Shown in pieces: positions 7,724 through 16,238 of a stretch of 64,000 bases of DNA. How positions within the stretch are numbered: position 1 is the stretch's first letter; every line of letters begins with the position of its first letter. A program made the translations under genes and the position numbers. The notes under the pieces are model-generated. The model made no database searches. It saw only the letters and a list, made by a program, of their open reading frames with translations, and had not been told where the DNA came from. This DNA comes from Streptomyces noursei ATCC 11455 (GTDB lineage: Bacteria; Actinomycetota; Actinomycetes; Streptomycetales; Streptomycetaceae), in NCBI RefSeq assembly GCF_001704275.1, contig NZ_CP011533.1, positions 2,480,001 through 2,544,000 of the forward strand, written 5' to 3'.

Positions 7724-8854
7724 TCAGCCGCCCAGTTCCCGGTGGCGGGTGGCCAGTCGGGCCGCCCCTTCCTCGGTGAGCGAGCCGTGGAGCCGGAGCC
7801 GGGCGATGCCGCCGTCGGGGAAGATGTCCAGCCGGACGTGGGTCACCGCGGGCGCGCCGGCCAGCAGGAAGCGGTGGACGGTGTCGGGCTGGAGCCGGGT
7901 GCGGGGCAGCAGTTCGACCCAGTCGCCGTGCTCGCCGTCGCGTCCGGACAGCGCCGCCCAGCCGGCCGCGTTGCCCTTGAGGTAGCCGGTGTCGATCTCC
8001 ACCGCGCGGATCACGGACTGCCCGGTGAGCCGGTAGCGGACCCAGTCGTTGCCGGTGCCGCGGCGGCGCCGGGTCTCCCAGCCGTCGTCCATCTTGCGGG
8101 ACCGGCCCGGCCGGATGGTGTTGGTGGGCGAGGAGTAGAAGCGGTCCGAGGCGTCCTCGACCTGGCCGCCGTTCTCCAGCGCGGCGAGGTCGAAGGTGCC
8201 CAGCGCGGCCAGCCAGCGGGGCGCCGGGACGACCTCGCCGTGGACCCGGAGGCGGGCGATGCCGCCGTCGGGGTGCTGGCTCAGCCGCAGGTGGGTGAAG
8301 CGCCGCTCGGCGTGGACGGCGAAGCCGTTGGCGGCGTGCCCGCCGATGGCGGTGCGCGGGACGAGGGTGGTCCACTCGACGTCGTCGGCGAGCAGTTCGG
8401 CCGGTGCCGGGGAGCCCTCCACGCAGGCGCCCTCGACGCTCACCGACTGCGGGTAGTTGCCTCGGAAGTGGGCGGTGTCGACGACGATGCCGCGGATCAC
8501 GCCCGGGGCGCCGAGCCGGATCAGCGCCCAGTCGTGGTCACCCTCGGCCGGGAAGGGGTGGTCGCCGTCGGTGCCGCGGCGCCGACGGGTCTCCCAGCCG
8601 TCCATGACCTTGCCCTTGTGGCCGAAAGCCGCCGGGTCGAAGTGGGCGGCCTCGGGCGTCAGGAGGTTCTCGCGTTCGGCGAAGAACTCGTCGTTGGCCG
8701 CGAGCACCCCGGCGCCGAGCCGCCGGTCGGCGAGGTCGGGCAGGTGGGAGAAGGGGAAGCCGGCCGGGCCCGGGGTCCGGTAGTCGGCATAGGGGTCGCC
8801 GCCGCCGTAGGGGCTGGCGTCCCCGGTGTAGCGCGGGAGGTCGCCGGTGGTCAT
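7724..8854 (-). CDS. alc: Allantoicase
   Basis: A 376-residue enzyme built of two homologous allantoicase (DUF4432-free, jelly-roll) modules. The internal duplication is plain: [19 protein letters not shown]...DWALIRLG in the first half and [25 protein letters not shown] in the second, each followed by an IDTxxFKGN-type motif ([38 protein letters not shown]) and ending [20 protein letters not shown] or [19 protein letters not shown]. It hydrolyses allantoate to ureidoglycolate and urea. The ATG overlaps the allB stop by 4 bp (ATGA), so the two are translationally coupled in one operon. Confidence 0.96.
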   Translation of the reverse strand: MTTGDLPRYTGDASPYGGGDPYADYRTPGPAGFPFSHLPDLADRRLGAGVLAANDEFFAERENLLTPEAAHFDPAAFGHKGKVMDGWETRRRRGTDGDHPFPAEGDHDWALIRLGAPGVIRGIVVDTAHFRGNYPQSVSVEGACVEGSPAPAELLADDVEWTTLVPRTAIGGHAANGFAVHAERRFTHLRLSQHPDGGIARLRVHGEVVPAPRWLAALGTFDLAALENGGQVEDASDRFYSSPTNTIRPGRSRKMDDGWETRRRRGTGNDWVRYRLTGQSVIRAVEIDTGYLKGNAAGWAALSGRDGEHGDWVELLPRTRLQPDTVHRFLLAGAPAVTHVRLDIFPDGGIARLRLHGSLTEEGAARLATRHRELGG

Positions 8855-10191
8855 GCGCGCGGCCTTTCGAGGAGTTCGCCGGTGGGCTCGGCGAGGGCGG
8901 TGCCGTCGTTGATCTTCCGGCCGCGCAGCCAGGTGGAGCGGACCACGCCGTGGAGCGTCTTGCCGGCGTACGCGGTGATCTTGTTGCGGTGCTGGAGGTC
9001 GGCGGGGTCGACGGTGAAGGTCTCCTCGGGCGCCAGCACCGCGAAGTCGGCGTCCCGGCCGGGTGCGATGGCGCCCTTGGCGCCGAGGCCGACCAGCCGC
9101 GCCGGGGCGGCGGACATCCAGCGGACCACGTCCTCCAGGCCGTGGCCGCGCTCCCGGGCCGCGGTCCAGATGGCCGGCAGGCCGAGCTGGAGGGAGGAGA
9201 TGCCGCCCCAGGCCGTCCCGAAGTCGGGGGTCTTGAGGTCGGTGGTGGAGGGCGAGTGGTCCGAGACGATGCAGTCGATGGTGCCGTCGGCCAGTCCCTG
9301 CCACAGGGCGTCCTGGTTGCCGGCCTCGCGGATCGGCGGGCAGCACTTGAACTCGGTGGCGCCGTCCGGGACTTCCTCGGCGGTCAGGGTGAGGAAGTGC
9401 GGGCAGGTCTCGACGGTGATCTTGACGCCGTCGGCGCGGGCGGCGGCGATCAGCGGCAGCGCCTCGGCGGAGGAGAGGTGCAGCACATGGACCCGGGCGT
9501 CCAGCTTCCGGGCGAGGTCGATCAGGCCGGCGATCGCGTCGTTCTCGGAGACCGGGGGCCGGGAGGCGAGGAAGTCGGCGTACTTGGGGCCGTGCGCCTC
9601 GGGGGCGGCGTCCAAGTGGCCGGGGTCCTCGGCGTGCACGATCAGCAGCCCGTCGAAGGCGGCGATCTCGCCGAGCGCCGCCGCCAGCTGCTCCTGGTCG
9701 ACCTGCGGGAACTCGTCGACGCCGGAGGGCGACAGGAAGCACTTGAACCCGAACACGCCGGCCTCGTGCAGCGGGCGCAGGTCCTTGACGTTGCCGGGGA
9801 TGGCACCGCCCCAGAAGCCGACGTCGATGTGGGCCTTGCTGCGGGCGACCTCGCGCTTGATGTCGAGGTTGGCGGTGTTGGTGGTGGGCGGGAGGCTGTT
9901 GAGCGGCATGTCCACGAGCGTGGTGATGCCGCCGGCGGCGGCCGCGCGGGTGGCCGTCCAGAAGCCCTCCCACTCGGTGCGGCCGGGGTCGTTGACGTGT
10001 ACGTGGGTGTCCACGAGGCCGGGCAGCAGGACGTCGTCGCCGAAGTCCTCCACCCGGGCGCCGGCCGGCACCGCGGCGTCGTGCGGCAGGACGGCGACGA
10101 TCTTCCCGTCCTGGACGGTGACGGACGCGGCGCGCGTCCCCTCCGGCGTGACGACGCGCGTGGAACGCAGCACCAGCTCTATTTCGGACAC
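8851..10191 (-). CDS. allB: Allantoinase
   Basis: A 446-residue cyclic amidohydrolase. Zinc-site motifs are in order: [20 protein letters not shown] (HxH), [12 protein letters not shown] (the Lys carboxylated to bridge the two zinc ions), [21 protein letters not shown], and [10 protein letters not shown] (metal Asp). It opens allantoin to allantoate, the substrate of the overlapping alc gene. It is the first gene of the alc operon and a perfect 19-bp palindrome (10325-10343) lies upstream in the 178-bp gap after the permease gene. Confidence 0.97.
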   Translation of the reverse strand: MSEIELVLRSTRVVTPEGTRAASVTVQDGKIVAVLPHDAAVPAGARVEDFGDDVLLPGLVDTHVHVNDPGRTEWEGFWTATRAAAAGGITTLVDMPLNSLPPTTNTANLDIKREVARSKAHIDVGFWGGAIPGNVKDLRPLHEAGVFGFKCFLSPSGVDEFPQVDQEQLAAALGEIAAFDGLLIVHAEDPGHLDAAPEAHGPKYADFLASRPPVSENDAIAGLIDLARKLDARVHVLHLSSAEALPLIAAARADGVKITVETCPHFLTLTAEEVPDGATEFKCCPPIREAGNQDALWQGLADGTIDCIVSDHSPSTTDLKTPDFGTAWGGISSLQLGLPAIWTAARERGHGLEDVVRWMSAAPARLVGLGAKGAIAPGRDADFAVLAPEETFTVDPADLQHRNKITAYAGKTLHGVVRSTWLRGRKINDGTALAEPTGELLERPRA

Positions 10192-10324
10192 CCAGTACCT
10201 CCCCTATCGTGTGCTTCATGGTCGCGGTTCGGAGCGCGGGGGGCACGGCCACCGCGGGCCGTGCCGCCGCCGGCGCGGATTCCCGGGAACCCCGGGGTGA
10301 CGGTGCGAACCGTCGCCATACGGA

Positions 10325-10343
10325 ATTCAACAGTCTGTTGAAT
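10325..10343 (-). promoter_or_regulatory. Perfect 19-bp operator palindrome upstream of allB
   Basis: ATTCAACAGTCTGTTGAAT is a perfect inverted repeat with 9-bp arms around a single T, lying 134-152 bp before the allB start. Close relatives sit in the promoters of aceB, the uricase operon and catalase, which identifies it as the best-preserved member of a shared operator family. Confidence 0.8.
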
Positions 10344-10369
10344 GAGTCTTCACTTCGGACCGCAGCCCG

Positions 10370-11923
10370 TCAAGACCCCTGTGCGGCGGCCGGTCCGGCG
10401 AGCGCCCCGGACCGCTCCGGCTGCTCACCCTCCGCCGCCACCCCGCCCCTGACCTGCGACGAGATGATGTCCTGCGGAATCGGGCCGACGCCCGCCGCCG
10501 CCCGGTCGCGTCCCGAGACCAGGGCGTAGAGCAGCCCGGAGAGCGCCATCCCGAAGATCCAGGAGAACGGCGCCAGAGCGTCGAAGGCCGGGATCAGCGC
10601 GAGCGAGGCGGCGACCGCGGCGGCCGGCAGGAACGCGAGCACGGCCTTCGGGTTGTAGCCCCTGCGATAGAAGTAGGCGCCGGCGGCATCGGCCGAAAAC
10701 AGCGCATCGACGTCGATCCGACCGCGCCGCACCAGGTAGTAGTCCACGAGCAGGATCGCCACCAGCGGCCCGAGGAAGGCCCCCAGCGCCCCCAGGAAGT
10801 ACTGGATCACCAGCGCCGAGGAGTACAGCTTCCAGGGCATGACCAGCACCGCCAGCACCGCGGTGATCATCCCGCCGCGCTTGAAGTCCAGGTACTTCGG
10901 CAGCAGGTTGGCGAAGTCGTAGGCGGGCGAGACGAAGTTGGCCACGACGTTGATCCCGATGGTGGCGACGATGAAGGCCAGCGCGCCGATGACGGTGACC
11001 ACCGGGTTGTCGATCTTCTGGATCACCTTCACCGGGTCGTAGATCGCCTCACCGAAGACCGCGATGGTGCCGGCGGTGACCAGCACGGCGACCACCGCGA
11101 AGGCGGTGAAGTTCACCGGCAGTCCGATGAGGTTGCCCCGCCGGTAGGAGCGGTGGTCGGGGGTGAAGCGGGCGAAGTCGGCGTAGTTGAGGACCAGGGT
11201 CAGGAAGGTGGCCACGGTCAGGCTGACCGCGATCAGGCTCTGCCGGAGCTGCGCGGTGCCGCTCAGTCCGGTCAGGCTGCGGGTCAGCGAGATGTCGCCG
11301 TGCGACTCGACGACCAGGTACACCGCCAGCGCCAGCACCACCAGCCAGACCACCGGCCCGGTCGCGAAGTCCTGCACCTTGCGGATGAACTCCATCCCAC
11401 GGGTCAGCAGGACCGCCTGCAGCCCCCACATCACCATGAACGCGATCCAACCCAGGGTGGACAGCCCCAGCACCGAGTTGTGGTTGTACGCGTCGAGGCC
11501 GGGCGCGATCTGGAGCGTCAGCAGCACCACCGCCGTCGAGGCCAGCCAGGTCTGGATGCCGTACCAGGCCACCGCCATCACCGCGCGCAGCAGCGCCGGG
11601 ATGTTGGCGCCGTAGACGCCCCAGCTGGCCCGGGCGAGCACCGGGTAGGGCACGCCGGTGCGGTGCCCCGCGTGCCCCATCCGGTTCATCAGCCAGTGGA
11701 CGATCGTGATGCCGGCCAGCAGCGCGGCGAACACCTCCCAGGCCGGCAGCCCCAGCACGAAGAGGCTGGCGGCGAAGGCGTAGTTGCTGATCGCGTGGGT
11801 GTCGGACATCCACAGCGCGAAGACGCTGTAGGTGCCCCAGTTGCGCCGCGCCGCCGGCGCGAGGTCCTCGTTGAAGAGCCTCGGGTCCGGCGGTCCCGGA
11901 CGGTGCTGCGGGGATGTGCTCAT
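10370..11923 (-). CDS. NCS1-family nucleobase/hydantoin/allantoin permease
   Basis: A 517-residue polytopic membrane protein with about twelve hydrophobic segments. The N-terminal loop LFNEDLAPAARRNWGTYSVFALWMSDTHAIS is the NCS1 hallmark, followed by HWLMNRMGHAGHRTGVPYPVLARASWGVYGANIPALLRAVMAVAWYGIQTW. The position between the racemase-like gene and allB points to uptake of allantoin or a related ureide or hydantoin; the exact substrate is inferred from context. GGGAGGACTC precedes the ATG. It lies 42 bp after the racemase-like gene and is probably cotranscribed with it. Confidence 0.93.
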   Translation of the reverse strand: MSTSPQHRPGPPDPRLFNEDLAPAARRNWGTYSVFALWMSDTHAISNYAFAASLFVLGLPAWEVFAALLAGITIVHWLMNRMGHAGHRTGVPYPVLARASWGVYGANIPALLRAVMAVAWYGIQTWLASTAVVLLTLQIAPGLDAYNHNSVLGLSTLGWIAFMVMWGLQAVLLTRGMEFIRKVQDFATGPVVWLVVLALAVYLVVESHGDISLTRSLTGLSGTAQLRQSLIAVSLTVATFLTLVLNYADFARFTPDHRSYRRGNLIGLPVNFTAFAVVAVLVTAGTIAVFGEAIYDPVKVIQKIDNPVVTVIGALAFIVATIGINVVANFVSPAYDFANLLPKYLDFKRGGMITAVLAVLVMPWKLYSSALVIQYFLGALGAFLGPLVAILLVDYYLVRRGRIDVDALFSADAAGAYFYRRGYNPKAVLAFLPAAAVAASLALIPAFDALAPFSWIFGMALSGLLYALVSGRDRAAAGVGPIPQDIISSQVRGGVAAEGEQPERSGALAGPAAAQGS

Positions 11924-11965
11924 GAGTCCTCCCAGGCAGGTTGGGTGGAGCTTAGGTATCAGTCG

Positions 11966-12772
11966 TCAGATGCCTGATGTCTTCGGGGAAAATTCGGTGT
12001 TACGGACGGCATGCCGGACCCCGCCCCGCTCCCCCGCGGCGACGCCCGCGAGGTGGCGGCTCAGCGGCCAGGAGCCGATGGCCTTGGGGCGCGGCGGTGC
12101 GAAACTGCGCTGCGTACTGGTGGTCAGGCCGAGGCCGACCACCGCCTCCGCGAACTTCACCGCGGCGGCGACGCCGTCCACGACGGGCACCCCCAGCGCC
12201 GCGGCGACCTTCTCCCGGAGCCCGGCCATACCGCCGCACCCCAGGCAGATCACCTCCGCGCCGTCCCGGACCACCTCGCGCGCGGTCTCGATGATCACCG
12301 CGACGGTGCGCTCCAGGTCCTCCTCCAGCTCCAGCACGCCGAGCCCGGTGCCGCGGACGCCGGCGCAGCGCTGGAGCAGCCCGGCGGTCAGCAGCCGGTC
12401 CCGGATCTGCGGAACGGCGCGGTCGAGGGTGGTGACGACGCCGTACGCGTGGCCGAGCATCAGGGCCATCTGCGCCGCGCACTCGGTGATGTCCAGGACG
12501 GGGACGTCCAGCAGTTCCTGTGCGCCCTCCCGGCCCGGCTCCCCGAAGCCGGCCATGACCAGCGCGTCGAACGGGGTGTCCAGGGTGGCGAGCCGGTCCA
12601 GGACGGCGGCGGCGCTGAGGTACCCCTCGAAGTGCCCCTCGATGGACTCGGGCCCCCACAGGGGTTCGGTGGCGAGGATCTCGGTGCCCGGCGCGGCGAC
12701 CGCGGTGGCGGTGGCGCGGATCGAAGCGGTCATGGAAGCCGTGGTGTTCGGGTTCATGACGAGAATGCGCAT
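11966..12772 (-). CDS. Asp/Glu/hydantoin-racemase-superfamily protein lacking the first catalytic Cys
   Basis: A 268-residue protein beginning MRILVMNPNTTASMTASIRA, the N-terminus of allantoin/hydantoin racemases (HpxA/HyuE). Family members use two cysteines. The second is kept (Cys179 in VICLGCGGMAGL), but the first, usually in a CFGDPG motif, is glycine here (Gly75 in VMAGFGEPG). Arylmalonate decarboxylase, in the same superfamily, also has Gly at this site. Context (permease and allantoinase downstream, divergent allR) predicts action on allantoin stereochemistry, but racemisation by two bases needs both cysteines, so it may do something else. A GGAG ribosome-binding site precedes the ATG at 12772. 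Confidence 0.85.
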   Translation of the reverse strand: MRILVMNPNTTASMTASIRATATAVAAPGTEILATEPLWGPESIEGHFEGYLSAAAVLDRLATLDTPFDALVMAGFGEPGREGAQELLDVPVLDITECAAQMALMLGHAYGVVTTLDRAVPQIRDRLLTAGLLQRCAGVRGTGLGVLELEEDLERTVAVIIETAREVVRDGAEVICLGCGGMAGLREKVAAALGVPVVDGVAAAVKFAEAVVGLGLTTSTQRSFAPPRPKAIGSWPLSRHLAGVAAGERGGVRHAVRNTEFSPKTSGI

Positions 12773-12776
12773 GACG

Positions 12777-12792
12777 CTCCAACGATTTGGAG
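12777..12792 (-). promoter_or_regulatory. Hairpin that can bury the SD of the racemase-like gene
   Basis: On the mRNA strand CTCCAA-ATCG-TTGGAG forms a 6-bp stem with a tetraloop; its 3' arm contains the GGAG Shine-Dalgarno and ends 4 bases before the ATG. As DNA the same sequence is a possible dyad operator. The divergent 271-bp gap to allR also holds TTCCACAGAATGGA nearby. Confidence 0.45.
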
Positions 12793-13043
12793 GATTCCAC
12801 AGAATGGACAGTAGGTTTCGCACAGCAGAACGTAGCTATGGCCACTGGCACCGTCAAGAGATCTCGGGCAAGGACGCGACACCTTGGGGCACAGGGGCGC
12901 TGACCGGCGGGAACGACTGTGCGATACGCGGTGTGCCGGCCCGGTGTGACCGGTAGGCTGCTCCGGTCGGGCCCGGCGCCCGCAAGGCAGACGAGCCGAG
13001 ACCGAGCCGAGACCGATCCGACCCGCCCCGAAAGGAACGCGAC

Positions 13044-13847
13044 GTGCCGCCGTCCAGCGCCAGCACCTCCGCCGCCGATGCCAAGCCCGCAGGCGCCAGC
13101 GGCGGCGTCCAGTCCCTTGAGCGCGCCTTCGACCTCCTGGAGCGGATGGCCGACGCCGGCGGCGAGGTCGGCCTGAGCGAGCTCTCCGGCAGCAGCGGGC
13201 TCCCGCTGCCCACCATCCACCGCCTGATGCGCACACTGGTGGCCTGCGGCTATGTCCGCCAGCAGCCCAACCGCCGGTACGCCCTCGGCCCGCGCCTGAT
13301 CCGGCTCGGCGAGAGCGCCTCCCGACTGCTGGGCACCTGGGCCCGCCCGTTCCTGGCCCGCCTGGTGGAGGAGACCGGCGAGACCGCCAACATGGCCCTC
13401 CTCGACGGCGACGAGATCGTCTACGTCGCACAGGTCCCGTCCCGGCACGCGGTGCGGATGTTCACCGAGGTCGGCCGGCGCGTCCTGCCGCACTCCACCG
13501 GCGTCGGCAAGGCCCTGTTGGCCGACCACCCGCCGGAGGAGGTCCGCGCCCTCCTCGGCCGCACCGGCATGCCCGCCGCGACCGAGAAGACGATCACCGA
13601 CCCGGACCGCTTCCTCGACGCCCTCGCCGATGTCCGCCGCCTCGGTTACGCGGTCGACGACAATGAGCAGGAGATCGGCGTCCGCTGCCTCGCCGTCCCG
13701 GTCCCCAACTCCCCCACCTCCGCGGCGATCTCCATCTCCGGGCCGACCGGCCGGGTGACGGAGGCCGCGACGGACAAGATCGTCCCGGTGCTCCAGGAGG
13801 TCGCGGCCCAGCTGTCGGTGGCCCTGGCCAACCAGACGCCGGCGTGA
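13044..13847 (+). CDS. allR: IclR-family regulator of ureide catabolism, AllR-like
   Basis: A 267-residue IclR protein. Residues about 20-85 form the winged helix (GVQSLERAFDLLERMADAGG, VGLSELSGSSGLPLPTIHRL, MRTLVACGYVRQQPNRRYAL) and residues about 100-260 the IclR effector domain (HSTGVGKALLADHPPEEVRALL, RLGYAVDDNEQEIGVRCLAVPV, AAISISGPTGRV). Streptomyces AllR represses purine-degradation and malate synthase genes and is released by a ureide ligand. Here it diverges from the racemase-permease-allB-alc group and sits 2.4 kb before malate synthase. AAAGGAA precedes the GTG at 13044. It is the best candidate for the TTCAACA-type operators in this window. Confidence 0.92.
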   Translation: MPPSSASTSAADAKPAGASGGVQSLERAFDLLERMADAGGEVGLSELSGSSGLPLPTIHRLMRTLVACGYVRQQPNRRYALGPRLIRLGESASRLLGTWARPFLARLVEETGETANMALLDGDEIVYVAQVPSRHAVRMFTEVGRRVLPHSTGVGKALLADHPPEEVRALLGRTGMPAATEKTITDPDRFLDALADVRRLGYAVDDNEQEIGVRCLAVPVPNSPTSAAISISGPTGRVTEAATDKIVPVLQEVAAQLSVALANQTPA

Positions 13848-13878
13848 CACCCGGGTGGGGCGGCCGCGCGGCGCCGCC

Positions 13879-14193
13879 TCACCCCCTCGGCAGCTCGCCG
13901 AAGTGATCGATCCGCTCGCGGACCTCGGACAGCGCCGCGGCGAGTGCGCTCACCGACCCCACCGCCCCGGCTATCAGCAGCAGCGAACGGCGCAGCCGGG
14001 CCACCTCGGGCGCGCCGTGGCTCACCATCGCGTCCAGCGCGGCCAGCTCCTCGTCGGCGGCGGTCCGGTCGGGTAACTCCCCCGGAAGCAGGGCCAGTTG
14101 ACGGCGGAGTCGGGCCACCGCCACACGCAGTTCCCGGACCCGCGGGTCGCTCCCGACCCCGGTCACCAGGCTGTCCCTCGGCAGCTGTTCCAC
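13879..14193 (-). CDS. DUF5955-family small helical protein
   Basis: A 104-residue protein, GTG start. It is almost entirely helical: RELRVAVARLRRQLALLPGE, ELAALDAMVSHGAPEVARLR, RSLLLIAGAVGSVSALAAAL, SEVRERIDHFGELPRG. I recognise this as the Streptomyces DUF5955 family, of unknown function. The alternating charged and hydrophobic pattern suggests a short helical bundle. It converges on allR with a 31-bp gap and has no evident operon partner. Confidence 0.75.
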   Translation of the reverse strand: MEQLPRDSLVTGVGSDPRVRELRVAVARLRRQLALLPGELPDRTAADEELAALDAMVSHGAPEVARLRRSLLLIAGAVGSVSALAAALSEVRERIDHFGELPRG

Positions 14194-14909
14194 AACGACG
14201 GCGCCCTCCCAGGCCGTTGCCCGTTCCGCGATGCGGGACAGTTAACGCCACGGTGTGCGGCCAGCGCCATACAGAGGGACGAAAATCCCGATCACCGCAC
14301 GGTGCGGGTCGCGGGCCCGGCTGCCCCGGGCGCCGACGACGCCACCGGCACTATCGGCACCACCGGCACCGGGTGCGTCGTCTGCCGCGCCGCAACGGCA
14401 ACCGCCCCGCACCGTCCGCTGTGCGTCGTCTGCCGCCTGCCACTTGACGTTCGTACGGGCCGGCGCGCGGGTCGGCGCGGGGGCCGCGCGAACCGACTCC
14501 CGCCCCGCCTTCCCCACCCGACTCCCCTGGCCGGTTCTCGTCCCTCGGCTCCCGGTTCCCCGACCCCGCGGCCGGTTCCACGCCGTCCCCGCACGCCCCT
14601 CGTACACCATGCACCTCATGTGCCCCACGCGCCGCGTGTGCGGGCCACGCGCGAGTACCCGCGCCTCTTCTGACCATGCGTCAGCACGTGCGTTCCCCCG
14701 GGCACCCGTTGGCGTGGGCGTATCCCGTACAAGGCGTACGGCGCCGCGCGATGGAGCATTCTCCCTTCCAGGAAATGTCCGGCATATCACTGAATCGCAC
14801 CTCACTGGACCACGGGAACCACCCTCGCGCCTCACCGGACCCACGGAACGACCCACCACCACCGGACCACGGGAATACCCACCACCGGACCACCGGATCG
14901 GAGAACATC
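14194..14909. other. 716-bp gap without a convincing gene
   Basis: Open frames cross this stretch on both strands but none has a good start, SD or protein-like composition. It holds a perfect palindrome CCGCAC-G-GTGCGG (14297-14309), a 16-bp direct repeat GTGCGTCGTCTGCCGC (14373-14388 and 14421-14436), and four degenerate copies of CACYGGACCAC near its right end. An A/T-richer patch at 14750-14800 may include the promoter of the small gene at 14910. Confidence 0.5.
14801..14893 (+). repeat. Degenerate repeat, four copies of CACYGGACCAC
   Basis: Copies at about 14802, 14832, 14860 and 14881 share CACTGGACCACGGGAA or CACCGGACCACGGGAA, spaced 20-30 bp, immediately upstream of the small gene at 14910. 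The irregular spacing looks like a decayed tandem array rather than an operator. Confidence 0.45.
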
Positions 14910-15134
14910 ATGGAGCCCGACGCAGGCCCCACCCCCGACCCCGAGTCCCGGCGCCTCAGCGTCATCCAGCTCATCTGCCGGGCGTACGGTCTGGCCGACG
15001 CGTCCGAGATCACCGAGGAGCACATACAGCGTTACGTCAGCGAGCACCGGCACGGGGAAGAGCGGACGGAGCAGCTCCGGAGCCGGCTGCGCCCGCGGAT
15101 CCCGCGACAGCGGGCAGCGGGCGACGCGGCCTGA
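14910..15134 (+). CDS. Small hypothetical protein
   Basis: A 74-residue protein with a central amphipathic part SRRLSVIQLICRAYGLADAS, then EITEEHIQRYVSEHRHGEER, and an Arg-rich tail. The ATG at 14910 follows CGGAGAACATC, giving a GGAG site at good distance. I recognise no family; composition is protein-like up to about residue 55. It precedes the MobA-like gene by 69 bp in the same direction, so it could share a transcript. Confidence 0.5.
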   Translation: MEPDAGPTPDPESRRLSVIQLICRAYGLADASEITEEHIQRYVSEHRHGEERTEQLRSRLRPRIPRQRAAGDAA

Positions 15135-15203
15135 TGCCACCTGACGCCGCCCGATTCCGGGCGGCACGGGGCGCCGCGCGACGCCATGGGGTAAGCAGGC
15201 CCC

Positions 15204-15848
15204 ATGGCACATCAAGGGGAAAGCGCAGGCGCCGGGGGGACGAAGGGGGCCGGACGGCCCGAGGGGAGGGTGGCCGGGCTGCTGCTCGCCGCGGGCGGCG
15301 GACGGCGGCTGGGGGGACGGCCCAAGGCACTGCTCGACCACCGGGGACGCCCGCTGGTCGAGCATGCCGCACGGGTCCTGCGGGACGGCGGCTGCGGACC
15401 GGTGCACATCGTGCTGGGCGCGGCCGCCGAGGCCGTCCGAGAGCGGGCGGATCTGGCGGCCTACGGCGTCTCGGTGAACCCGGGCTGGGCGCGGGGCATG
15501 GGCTCCTCGCTCCGGGTGGGACTGGCCGCGCTGGCCGGTTCGGGGGCGGACGCGGTGGTGGTGTCGCTGGTCGACCAGCCGGGCATCGGCGCCGCCGCGG
15601 TGGCCCGCGTGGTGGCCGCGTGCACGGGGCGGGACGCACTGGCGGCCGCGGCGTACGGGGGCGAGCGGGGGCATCCGGTGTTGTTCGGCGCCGAGCGGTG
15701 GGCGGAGATCGCGGCCGACGCGGAGGGGGACCGTGGCGCCCGGAGCTATCTCCGACGGCACGCCGGCGCCCTCACGCTCGTCGAGTGCGGCGATGTGGCC
15801 GAGCCGTACGACATCGACACGCCGGACGATCTGCGGCGGCTGGAGTGA
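15204..15848 (+). CDS. MobA/MocA-like molybdenum-cofactor nucleotidyltransferase
   Basis: A 214-residue GT-A-fold NTP transferase. Motifs are GLLLAAGGGRRLGGRPKALL (nucleotide-binding loop with Lys), NPGWARGMGSSLRVGLAAL, VVSLVDQPGIGAAAV (metal-site Asp), GGERGHPVLFG, DRGARSYLRRH and YDIDTPDDLRRLE. The GMGSSL and RGHPVLF signatures mark the MocA/CoxC type, which loads CMP or a related nucleotide onto molybdopterin for xanthine-dehydrogenase-type enzymes. That fits the purine genes and the XdhC gene at the right edge. The structural xdh genes are not in this window. Confidence 0.85.
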   Translation: MAHQGESAGAGGTKGAGRPEGRVAGLLLAAGGGRRLGGRPKALLDHRGRPLVEHAARVLRDGGCGPVHIVLGAAAEAVRERADLAAYGVSVNPGWARGMGSSLRVGLAALAGSGADAVVVSLVDQPGIGAAAVARVVAACTGRDALAAAAYGGERGHPVLFGAERWAEIAADAEGDRGARSYLRRHAGALTLVECGDVAEPYDIDTPDDLRRLE

Positions 15849-16070
15849 CCGGCGCCCGCCGGACCGGCGCCCCACAACCCCCTCCGCGTCGGGCGCGCCC
15901 CCTCGCCCGCCGCACATCCTGCGGCGGCCGGCGCACCGGGCGACCAGAACACCCGCCCCGGCCGCAGGTTGACGGGAATCCGTCGTTCCGGAGCGGGAGT
16001 AATGGAGAGTGACCACAGTGGCACCGAGAGCCATTCGATCACCACTTGTGTCGACCCGGAGAATCTCGAC

Positions 16071-16111
16071 ATCAACAAACCATTGAAGTTCCGCGATAAG
16101 GAAACTAGTCT
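16071..16111 (+). promoter_or_regulatory. aceB promoter with two overlapping operators
   Basis: A -35 box TTGAAG (16083-16088) is followed after 17 bp by a -10 box TAGTCT (16106-16111). The sequence ATCAACA-AAC-CATTGAA (16071-16087) overlaps the -35 and is a variant of the palindrome seen upstream of allB. The spacer is almost filled by TTCCGCGATAAGGAA (16089-16103), which matches 12 of 15 bases of a dyad upstream of hyi. The 390-bp gap 15849-16238 otherwise holds no gene I can support and is clearly A/T-richer here. Confidence 0.65.
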
Positions 16112-16238
16112 CCACTGGTCAGAAGCGCCCTGCTACCCGTACGGCGCCCGCGACCGTGTTTCGGAACCCACGGCACCCCGTGCCGCACAGGTGCCCCCGG
16201 CGGCCGCAAGGCACCGCCGCTGAATGGAGTGACAGCTC

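Noticed and set aside
7742..10300. Very long plus-strand open frames opposite alc and allB
   Set aside because: They are low-complexity Gly/Val/Ala/Asp shadows of GC-biased codons on the other strand, without SD or family motifs.
14242..14862. Minus-strand 206-codon frame in the gap before 14910, and a plus-strand frame with CVVC...CVVC
   Set aside because: Composition is Arg/Gly/Ala-rich and no start has an SD. The paired CVVC comes from a 16-bp direct DNA repeat (14373 and 14421), not from a zinc-ribbon context.
15969..16223. Short plus-strand frame just upstream of aceB
   Set aside because: It runs through the aceB promoter boxes and operators and has no credible start; it is better explained as regulatory DNA.
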